A DNA stretch of 64,000 nt from Rhodosporidiobolus odoratus. Its lineage: Eukaryota > Basidiomycota > Microbotryomycetes > Sporidiobolales > Sporidiobolaceae. The stretch covers positions 434,001 through 498,000 of the forward strand of contig JAOANU010000014.1 of assembly GCA_034387635.1 (NCBI GenBank), given 5' to 3'. A program made the position numbers and the translations under genes. Positions 11,433-19,978 of this stretch are shown here, piece by piece; position 1 is the first letter of the stretch; the number at the start of each line of letters is the position of its first letter. The notes beneath the pieces were generated by a model, which was given only the letters and a program-made list of their open reading frames with translations, was not told where the DNA came from and did no database searches.

Positions 11433-13002
11433 ATGCCCGTGTAAGCTGTCTCTTCGGCCCCGCGCACAATCGCCAATACAAGCGCATGTACCTCCCCAAA
11501 CATCTCCAACGACTCGTGATGCGGCCGGGACGACGTCAGGCAGGGCAAGATTGACTGTTGGCAGCGAAGTGTGCTGGGACTCGGCGGGAGTTGCCGTTGC
11601 AAGCGGGATCGACTCGCATTTTCAACGGAAAGCGCGCGCTATGCATGTGGGGGAGGTTCAACACACCGGCTGTTGATAGTGGGAAGCACGCCGGACGGTC
11701 CGATGAGCCTGCTAAGAGGGACTCGCAAGCTTCGGAGCTCGCGGAGTGATATAATAGCCATCGCTTCTTTTTCCTCCGCCTCAAGACTCCCTTTTGCCCT
11801 TGCTGAAGCAGAGAGCCTAACGAACCTTTTCTTCCTTCCGACTGCCCGTACAGCCCCGAGTACAAGATTGTCGTCATGGGTGGAGGTGTAGGTTTGCTGT
11901 CCTCCCGCGGTCTCCTGCTCCGAAGCATGGACAGATGACCTTTTATGTCTACAGGGAGTCGGAAAATCGGCCTTGACGGTTCGATTCGTGCATCAGATGT
12001 TCGGTGCGTCTCTCTGTCCTCACGCGCCGTGGTGCACTGTCAGCTGACGGTTTGTGCGCGACAGTGGAGAAATACGGCAAGTCGACCTCGTCTCGCTTAG
12101 CATGCAACCAACCCTAGCTCGATCTGGCGTGTCGGCTCACCCGCACCCTGTCCATCAGATCCCACCATTGAAGACAGCTACCGGCGGAACCTCACGGTAG
12201 ACGGCATCAATGTTGCGCTGGAAGTGCTAGATACGGCCGGAACGGAACAAGTGCGTCCCCATCCGCTTGCTCCCACTTCTTGCCGACCCCTGACCTACGC
12301 ACGCGACTATCAGGGCTGACCGAGTATGTGCTTCGTAGTTCATGTCTCTCTCGACACTCTACATGAAAAGCGGCGATGGCTTCTTGCTGGTCTTCTCGTT
12401 GACCTCGTTGGACAGCATTGGCGAGTTGCACAACATTCGCGAGCAGATACAACGGATCAAGGAAGCAACGACGCCCCCTGGACAGGCGCGTTCATCCCTT
12501 GTGCATCTGACTCTTGCTACCGAGGGTCAGCAGACTAATACTGCCTACTCTTGTGCCTGTAGGAGCCACCACGAGTCCCGCTCGTCCTAGTCGGCAACAA
12601 ACTAGATCTTACCGCCGAACGTCAGGTGCCTCGAGATGTGGCCATCGACCTGTCGCGGTCTTGGGGAGGGGTGAGCTTAGTTTTCCTCGTCTTTTGTGCT
12701 ACTGCAGCATAGCCAGTCCGGCTCCAATATCTACCTGATACTTACAGAAGCTCTAATCGCCTTCTACACAACCCAGGTACCTTATTACGAGTCATCAGCA
12801 AGAAAGGAGATCAATGTGAGCTATTGGTAGCTTTTCTCTTGCCAAAAAGGTGTCAGACTCACCGGGAAACGCCCAGCAGGTTACGGAGCTATTTGAGGAC
12901 TTGACCCGACAGTGTGTCAAGCAGGATCACGTGGCGGGACGAAATCGGCGCAGCAGCGGGAACAGACGGCGTGACAGGCCAAGAAAGTGCACCATTCTGT
13001 AA
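11433..13002 (+). CDS. RSR1: Ras-superfamily GTPase, Rap1/Rsr1(Bud1)-like
   Basis: Small GTPase of the Rap/Rsr1 group, which links polarity cues to Cdc42 at the plasma membrane in fungi. Exons: 11433-11440 (ATGCCCGT, tentative, after a 413 nt intron), 11854-11887, 11955-12003, 12065-12076 (only 12 nt), 12159-12250, 12339-12500 (or to 12485), 12563-12670, 12777-12815, 12880-13002; about 208 residues. G1 is [11 protein letters not shown], the effector loop [14 protein letters not shown]3 DTAGTEQ, G4 VGNKLD, G5 ESSAR. The C-terminus is polybasic and ends in the CAAX box CTIL; a final Leu predicts geranylgeranylation. The intron after 12076 begins GCAAGT, a GC-AG intron. The intron after exon 6 could use GC (GCGCGT at 12486) or GT (12501). 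Exons 7-9 and the 3' flank are duplicated at 30498-31205. Confidence 0.88.
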
Positions 13003-13237
13003 TCTTGCCCCAAGCTGCACCCCACATTGCTGCCCGCTACCGTCCCCTGCCTTCTGTGCCTCTACCCATAGCATTCACCTCCTTGCATCCAGATATTCCC
13101 TACGTATTATGTCGTTCTCGATACCCCTTTCTTTGTTCCTTTTGTTGCCATCCCTCACGATACCCTGCCTGCCTGTAAGCAGCTGAGGCTTGTTTCTCTT
13201 TGGACTGAGGTCGCCAATAATTGACAGCTACAGCTTT
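12530..13237 (+). repeat. source copy of 708 bp segmental duplication
   Basis: From 12530 to 13237 the sequence recurs in the same orientation at 30498-31205, with the same length and about nine substitutions by eye (roughly 98.7 percent identity). The unit starts inside intron 6 of the Rap1-like gene and ends about 235 bp past its stop codon. Confidence 0.95.
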
Positions 13238-13578
13238 CAGGATCTTTCTGCGGTGCTGCGGGTGAAGGCCAAGTGATGAGGCAAGTCCGATGTTGTATTC
13301 CGCTGCTGAGGGAAGAAAGGGTATACGCTAAAGCAAACAGCAAGGGCTGACGAGAGAGTGGAAAACATGCGTGAAAAGGGGGTACAAGGCGGACGAAAGA
13401 CGAATAATGTACAACGGCAAAATGGGTATCGACCGCCGGTGGGGAGGTCGCGGCGCAGCAGAACATGCAATGAAAATCAGGAGAAGGGAGAGAGGGAGCG
13501 GTGATCTAGCAGAGCGTGATGAGGCGGATCATATGCGGAAAGAATGGGAGAGAAAAGAAGGATCGAGCGAGGTCGACA
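13003..13578. other. convergent intergenic region
   Basis: 3' flanks of the Rap1-like gene (plus) and cyclin B (minus). The left 235 bp belong to the duplicated unit. No gene recognised. Confidence 0.5.
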
Positions 13579-15831
13579 CTAGACTTCAGCCTGAAGGGCC
13601 GAGTTCTGTTTGGCCCAGTTGCGCGCGAAAATGCTGGCCTTGAGGAATTCTGTGACGACATGAGTGAGTATCGATCGTATGCGGCGGAGTAGACTGGAAG
13701 CGTACTCTTATTAGAGTACTTCTTGTAGACAAACTTTTCCTCGAAGCCGGGGGCCGCGATCGACTCGAGCAGGAAGCCCGCGGGAACCAGAAGCTGTGCC
13801 TCAGTGTAACTGGAGTAGAAGATGAAGGCTTCGTTCTGCAGAGCACAGAATGGTCATGAGACTCGCTGACGGCCGACAGCGATGAGTCGAGATAGACGTA
13901 CCCAGTCGCCCCCGAGCATGCGTCGAGCGAGGTACATGCCGATGGCGGCGATCATGCTAGGCTTGGCGCGAAGGAAGCGGTGATCGAGGAGAGTAACTTC
14001 CATGAGGAACTTGGAAAGTGTGCGGGTCTGGATGTCGTAGTCGTCCGCCTTGGAGATACGACGGACCCAAGAGTAGGGAGAGCAGTAGCTCGAGACGTTG
14101 AACTCGAGACTCTGCAGGATGATGCGCTCGCCGCGAAGAATCTCGTCGCGCGCGTACCCACCCTCGGTCATGTAGACGAATTCTTCGACGGAAGGCGCCA
14201 TGATCTCCTCGTACTTGGCGGCGATGAACATGGCGGTGACTCCGACAAGCTGGAACTTGACGAGGGACACAACACGGTTCGAGAGGAATCGGTCGATTAG
14301 GTTGACCGCGATCCAGAGAGTTTCGGGAAGCATGTGGTAGCGCATGTGGACCTGCAGCAGCCAGTCGATCAAGGTCGTCCGCATCGACCTGCAAACGAGA
14401 TACTGCATCAGAATCGTAGCTTGCGAGACTGGCTCGAACGCACCATTGAATCTCGGTTTGGTGGTCCATGTACCGGGGGTTGGGCATCGATTGCTCCTAT
14501 GTGAGACAAGAAAATCAGCCACGATGCGAGGCGTCAGATCTGAGTTGGCAGCGACGCACCTCCAGCTCCGACATGTACTTGAAGATTTCCTCACTGTACT
14601 CGGCGACCATGCTGATGTCCCAGTAGTCGACGTGCTCTTGGAACTCGCGCTTGACCTCGTCTAGCAAGCGCTCGCTCTCCTCCGCCTCTTCATCGTCGCA
14701 CAGCTGCACGAGCCAATCCTCCGGATCGAAAGCGTCGGCGGCGTCGATGATGCGAACCTTGTCGTCGTGGTGGCCTGCTCGATGACCGGCCGAAAAAGCG
14801 GACTGAGCTGCCGCGTCAGCGCCCTCCTCGTCCGACAAGTCGAGATCGTGCGAGCGCTTGTGGCCTTGTTGAGCGGACGACGAAGGACCGAAGTCAGACT
14901 GTTGGTCGACCGCCATCTGGTCGGTGACCCAGTCCGACGCGCCCGGCAGAGTGATGCCCAGTCCAGTAGTGCCGGCAGCGTCGTCTTCTGGCAGTGCCTC
15001 GTTGTCTTCGTCGGGTGCTCCGGACCACTCGCCTTGCGGGATGCGGGGTGCAGGGGGGGCAACGACGGGCGCCACGCTGGACTGACTTGACTTCGACCCT
15101 AGTGCACGAGCTGGACGCGTGCTCTTTGAAGGCAGTGCCGAGACGTTGGTGGAGGAAGAGGCAATCTTGAGGCGAGATATCCCAGTGCCGGTTGATGAAG
15201 GCGGTTGCGAGGCGGTTTGTGAGCCGGAAGCTGTGCGAGAACGGGTTGTAGGCTTTGAGATATTGAGAGAATCCTTGGAGGTACGATCGGCGTTGGCCTG
15301 CAAGCGTGTCCATGTGAGCACGAAGGACGTCGAGGAAGGAAGGCCATAGACCGAGAGACGATGATGAGAGAACTGCTTACCCTTGCTGCCGCACCACCAT
15401 TAGTGACTTCGCCAAACGCTCGTCGCGGCGGTGGTAGTCCAGTCCCCGAGCTTGCTGCAGCCTTGCCAGCTGCGGCCGCCGTGGTCACTGCTGCACCCGC
15501 CTTCCCGGCCAGGCGTCCCGCCGTGGCCAACCCGACCGTTGACGTTTTACCGATCAGTCGCGGCTGTACAGGGTTGGTGGTGGTGGCAGTGGCGTTCTCG
15601 TCTTGGCCGAGACGAGCTGGTGCGCGTGAGGCACGGCGCGGGCGAGTAAGCTGTAGGCGAGGTCTACTACGTCAGCATGACGATCTGGCGAGTCGGTGCC
15701 CCGACTCTGCACCCTATTCATACTCCTAGCGGGGACGAGGTCCTCTACGTTGCCTTGAACGCGCGAGATAGAGACGCGGAACGGAATGTAGAAGATCGAC
15801 TGACCTTGGCTTGGGCGGCGCTTGAAGACAT
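13579..15831 (-). CDS. B-type cyclin
   Basis: Regulatory subunit of the mitotic CDK. Seven minus-strand exons: 15831-15805, 15650-15381, 15297-14560, 14496-14444, 14388-13902, 13835-13706, 13649-13579, splicing to 591 residues. The start MSSSAAQAK is chosen because it joins in frame to exon 2. Exon 2 holds a destruction-box-like RRAFGEVTN near residue 85 and an ARLGQDENA block typical of fungal B cyclins, giving APC/C-dependent proteolysis. The cyclin box begins YMDHQTEIQW/SMRTTLIDWLLQVH across an intron, then WIAVNLIDRFLSNR, LVGVTAMFIAAKYEEI, GERIILQSLEF. The C-terminal fold shows FLMEVTLLDHRFLRAKPSMIA, FYSSYTEAQL and KKYSNKKFLKAS. The long N-terminal Ser/Ala/acidic region is longer than in yeast Clb2. 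All introns here are GT-AG. Confidence 0.94.
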
Positions 15832-16448
15832 CTTGTCGCGGTGTTTGAGGGGTTGGGTCGAGTCTTCAAGTGATCTTCGACGGTCTCTAGGTCCGCTGAC
15901 GGTATACGAGTGAGGGTTGACGAGGTGGGAGAGGGCAAACAACTCTGGCGAGTATGCCGGTGACGGTCGGGAAGAAGCGGGGGTAGAGGTGTACTACTGT
16001 GCGGTGGTGATAGTAGATAGCCAGAGAGGGGCGTTGAACGTGTATCGGGCGGTAAAGAGAAGAGTCGGAGGGAGGAAGGTGGAGGAGAAGAAAGACTTTC
16101 GCCAGGCTGAGCGACTTTGTTGAACCATCGACAACATCCCGATTTCACCTTCGCCCCTGGCCTTTACTGGCTTGCCCTGACTACAGTCGGCAATGTGACC
16201 CAGTCCCTCAACCGGTACGCGGTCCCGCTCACCATGGCACTGAGTCTAACCCGGCCACCTCTTCTTCGACTTTCTCAAACTTTGCGCCGTCGATCGTCTG
16301 TACAGTTCTGTCGCCTCGCCAGAACCCTGTTCGATGTCACTTGCGTCCTCGTTTTCGGACCGTCGTACGCCTTTGTGCTCGTACATCGTCCAGCGTGCGC
16401 CGCTATGTGAAGGGGCGCGCGTATTGTGCCGTTTCTCCCAGGCCGGGT
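15832..16448. other. intergenic region up to the inverted-repeat edge
   Basis: Holds the promoter of cyclin B. A plus-strand ATG at 16234 opens a short Arg/Leu-rich frame (MALSLTRPPLLRLSQTLRRR) resembling a mitochondrial targeting peptide. No continuation survives beyond 16448, where the inverted repeat starts, so it may be the cut-off first exon of a lost gene. Support is weak. Confidence 0.35.
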
Positions 16449-16790
16449 ACTTCTTGCAGCGCACTTATTAGCGCACTGAGGGTGATAGCCAGGACTACCA
16501 GTGAGTGGTATCTATGGTGGCTGCAGCATTGGGCATGTTGGGGCACACTCTGAGCCATGGTGCTGTATTATGACAAGATTGTGACGGGTTGTGCCCTCTT
16601 CTCTACTACGATCTGGCATGGACCAGAGGCCTCAAAGTTGCTTCCAAGTCAGCTAGGCAAGAGTAAGTGTAGATGGACCCACACCTGTCACCCGTCTGCG
16701 ATGCCAGACGCGGCGTGAAGTCCGAATACAAGGAGGCAAGCGGAAAGAAAAGAGAAAACGGAAGCACAAAGATCGCTGTCGCAAAAGGAT

Positions 16791-16872
16791 TGCCGCTTGC
16801 CCGGATCGAACGGGCGACCTGCAGAATGCAATAGGCTTCAGTCTGTCGCTCTCCCAACTGAGCTAAAGCGGC
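16791..16872 (-). tRNA. tRNA-Phe (GAA), with intron
   Basis: Minus-strand cloverleaf of 82 nt. The acceptor GCCGCTT pairs with AAGCGGC and the discriminator is A. The D-arm is GCTC...GAGC. Anticodon stem CAGA/TCTG encloses CTGAAG with anticodon GAA, followed by an intron of about 9 nt after position 37. The T-arm GCCCG-TTCGATC-CGGGC is perfect. An identical copy lies at 37755-37836. It is the outermost feature of the arm, about 340 bp from its edge. Confidence 0.95.
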
Positions 16873-17454
16873 CATTCATGTTAATTGAGCCAAAGCAACT
16901 TTACATATCTTTACGCGTAGTTTAGCATCTATATAATCTTGACTTTGCTTGAAAGGACAGAGTTCCCTTGCTCACAATGTTTCTGCCCCTGCAGTAAGGT
17001 GCGGCCCTGTACACTTTGTTGAAAGGGTACCAACCTTGCTTATCATCTGTTTCTTTGCTGACAACGTGAAGCAAATGTTGTAGCTGGCAACTCTGCCAGA
17101 ACCCATGGCATACAGATCTGAGCAATTCACATACCCCACCAAGGTTGGTTCAGCTGCCCATACCACATCAAGGCTACAATAGTAGATTCCCTCTCGAAGA
17201 AACACATTGGGAGATCAGGTTCTTGCTTGTTTGCTGGGGCCAGCGACATCAACCGGAGGGAGGGAGGGGTACTAGCTATGGCGGAGATGATAACCTTGTA
17301 GTGTGTAGAGTAGTGGACACATTAGCAAGGGTAACAGTGAAGTAGCCCTTGTTGCGGTGGCCAAAGAAAAGAAGAAGAAGAATCTAGAGTATGTCCGCCG
17401 GTTGAGTCGGGGAAGACCGGGGTCCGGGCCCAACTGTAGCGATACGGAGCTTGC

Positions 17455-17600
17455 TAGAGGCGAGAGAGAACAAAGTGTGAACGGTGTGGCAGAGCAGTCA
17501 ACTAAAGAAGAACTACTTACCTACAGGCGAGAGAGAACAGAGTGTGAATGGTGAAGAAGAGAAAGGAAAGAAAGGAAGACGAGGTTATATAGGGAAGTGT
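17455..17600 (-). promoter_or_regulatory. TATA-type promoter-like repeat, left-arm copy
   Basis: On the minus strand a TATATAACC box (plus 17583-17592) is followed by a long pyrimidine tract and two direct repeats containing ttcacactytgttctctctc, the first ending in GTAG|GTAAGT like a splice donor. The right-arm copy is at 37033-37180 and a diverged third copy at about 40255-40395. The layout looks like a pol II promoter and leader, perhaps of an old LTR element. That is inference. Confidence 0.4.
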
Positions 17601-17734
17601 AGGTAGTGCGACAGACTGTCTCACAAGTCTCCCAGGCACAAAGGTGATACCGACAAAGGAGGGATAGGAATAACTTGGAAAAGGTAGAGGCTAACCAAAG
17701 AAGTGAAGGAGAACAAGAACTGAAGTGGAGTGAA

Positions 17735-18072
17735 TGTAAGGTATCACTACCTTACGACTCACAATGCTCAAGTTGCATTACGCTTCCGAGCTATGGTGCG
17801 GGGGATCTGTTGTGGGTCGTGGGATATTGAGTAGGAGGATTGTTGGATGAGGATAGGGAAATGTTGAAGGACGGGACTTAGGTTTTGAGCGAGAACCTGG
17901 CTTGCCTTCTTTCTTCTCGCTCACGCTGAGTTAGACTGCCTGCCAGGTTCGTGCATCTCTCTAGTACATCCGTAGACGCTCACGCTGAGTTAGACTGCCT
18001 GCCAGAACACACTATTGGCCCTTCAGTCTCTCTTCGTTCGAGCTAGTGAGGCGTCGAATACGACGCCCTCCA
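17735..18072 (+). repeat. 5' LTR
   Basis: 338 bp, TGTAAGG...CCCTCCA. It contains a 26-28 bp unit (gctcacgctgagttagactg and on) present twice, about 60 bp apart. It differs from the 3' LTR at three sites. Confidence 0.97.
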
Positions 18073-18307
18073 TTTTTTTTTTGAAGACGCCACTCTGGCT
18101 ACCCGTAACGCCTACCGACGGCTAGGAATCACACCTACCCATCCCTCCGTATACCCCCAAGAGCGCTCAAGACGACGTGAGCGAGCGCCATCGATCTCTT
18201 CCGAAATCAGTCAACAATCGACTTCCTCCTCAGCCTCCGACACGGACGCCGAAGACGAAGCCCCCGATCCTCCGTTACAAGCGCTACGCCCTCGTACACG
18301 CCCCGTC

Positions 18308-19978
18308 ATGTCCACCTATGTTCCCACCCCTTTCTCCCTCGGCAAACCTCCCCAACTTACCGACCTCTCCCCCCACTCCCTTGTCAACTTCCTACTCGCG
18401 TTTGAACTCTACTTCGATCTCAAGGATGTCACCGCCACACGCAAGAAGATTCTCATGGTCGGCCTTTCGGTCACCAACTTCGTCAAACTCAATGCCTGGT
18501 GGACTGGATCCATGGCCTCGCACCTTACGAAAACCTACGATCAGTTCGTGAAGGACCTCAAGAGGGAAGCGTTGCCGCGGGACTATGTATGGGAGGTTGA
18601 GCGGGACATTAGGGAGAGTAAGCAGCGTGGGAAGGATTATGGAGAATGGTCGGGAGCGCTCCGTCTCGCCCAACAGGCGATATCTACGGCAGCGATGACG
18701 GATCTGGAGTTGGTGAAGAACCTTCTATACGGAATGGACGAGGAGTTGGCTCGCTACCTTCGCCAACGCGAAGTACTTGTCGGCACCGGCTATCACGAAG
18801 ACGACAGGGACGCCATCGGCCTTGGTGCGAGCACCCCCTCTCTCCTCGAAACCGCTACAGACGCAGAAGGAGCGACAACGGCGATACAACTGGTGGATTA
18901 TGGAAAGTTCGATCGAGCGGCGAGGGATCAATGGGCGGTTATCTCGGCTAGGAGGACGGACGTCGCTAGGCAGGTAGGTACAGCGAAGAAGGGTAATGCG
19001 AGTGCAAACTCCGCTAGACAACCTAACAACGGCCCTACCACCCCCACCACGGCTACTCTTCTTTCGTCCTCGCCTCGCCCCGCCTCGCCCGCATCGCCCA
19101 CGGCTCAACCCGGTTCCGCCGCTCTTACGCCTATCGAACGCGCCTATCTGAGCGCTACTTACGGCTGTACCAAGTGTCGCAAACCCTGGCAGAAGCACCG
19201 CGCTATCAACTGTACCGACCCGATCTCCCGCAACCGAGTAGCAGTCCCCGCTTCCTTCCAGATCGGCGACACCGTTACTCCACCCCCCGGATTTACCCCT
19301 TCAGCCGACTCGTACGTCCCGACCTTGCCAACTACTCCCGGTTCCGCCCCAACTCCTACCACCCCAAAGGTCGTCTCAGGGTTACGCAAGTTCACCCTCG
19401 CCGAGGACGTCGACGATGGAACGGGTTTGGAAGAGCTGGACTGGTCAAGTGGTGACGATGAAGAGTGCGTTGAGATTCATCTTCCCTCCCTTTCCCTCCG
19501 AGCGGGTTTCCCTTCGATGAAGACTGAAGTAGGCGACGCACTAGCTGACTCCGGCTGCTCTTCCATCTATATTTCAGATAGGATGGCGGACAAGCTGGGG
19601 TTGGTTAAGCAGCGGCTGAAAAGGACTAGAACGGTGAAACTTGCAATTCAGGGAGGGTTAGAAACGAATCTCACGATCTCGCATTACGTCCGCGTCCCGG
19701 TACGAGTCGAAAACGGCTACTCCTTCGGTCCCATTCTGTTCAAGGTCGCGCCTCTTGAGGAGCCGTACGACTTCATCCTCGGCAATCCTTTTCTCCAACG
19801 TTTCCGCATCTCGATTCACCTTCACCCGTACCCCCGTCTCGTCATGCCCTCCGCCGACGCCAAGGAGGAGATCGACCTACTGCAGCAAGCCCTACCCGTC
19901 TTCGGCCCCCCTCCCTTGCCGACTCTCTTCCAACACTCGTCGACGAGCGGAAGGACCGTCTTTACGCCGCCAGCGTGA
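18308..19978 (+). CDS. Gag-protease polyprotein of the Ty3 element
   Basis: 556-codon frame from the ATG at 18308. The first 160 residues (SLVNFLLAFELYFDLKD..., TYDQFVKDLKREALP) form a helical capsid-like Gag domain. A variant zinc knuckle C-x2-C-x6-H-x4-C lies near residues 286-301. A retropepsin-like protease follows with ALADSGCSSIYISD near residue 411, the catalytic Asp in DSG. The same frame is open back into the region just after the LTR (about 18083) without an ATG, so a longer product from a non-AUG start cannot be excluded. It overlaps the pol frame by 220 nt. Having the protease in the gag frame rather than in pol is worth noting. Confidence 0.93.
   Translation: MSTYVPTPFSLGKPPQLTDLSPHSLVNFLLAFELYFDLKDVTATRKKILMVGLSVTNFVKLNAWWTGSMASHLTKTYDQFVKDLKREALPRDYVWEVERDIRESKQRGKDYGEWSGALRLAQQAISTAAMTDLELVKNLLYGMDEELARYLRQREVLVGTGYHEDDRDAIGLGASTPSLLETATDAEGATTAIQLVDYGKFDRAARDQWAVISARRTDVARQVGTAKKGNASANSARQPNNGPTTPTTATLLSSSPRPASPASPTAQPGSAALTPIERAYLSATYGCTKCRKPWQKHRAINCTDPISRNRVAVPASFQIGDTVTPPPGFTPSADSYVPTLPTTPGSAPTPTTPKVVSGLRKFTLAEDVDDGTGLEELDWSSGDDEECVEIHLPSLSLRAGFPSMKTEVGDALADSGCSSIYISDRMADKLGLVKQRLKRTRTVKLAIQGGLETNLTISHYVRVPVRVENGYSFGPILFKVAPLEEPYDFILGNPFLQRFRISIHLHPYPRLVMPSADAKEEIDLLQQALPVFGPPPLPTLFQHSSTSGRTVFTPPA

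Noticed and set aside
16606..16875. 89-codon minus frame (and its mirror at 37752-38021)
   Set aside because: It is read through the tRNA-Phe gene.
17735..18072. CRISPR-like or satellite array from the repeated 28 bp units in the LTR
   Set aside because: Only two units, both inside the LTR, and the genome is eukaryotic.
18073..18110. tRNA primer-binding site after the 5' LTR
   Set aside because: No match to a tRNA 3' end that I recognise; left as an open question about self-priming.
18177..18551. Second frame overlapping the start of gag
   Set aside because: Pro-rich shadow frame; the gag frame carries the conserved text and upstream opening.
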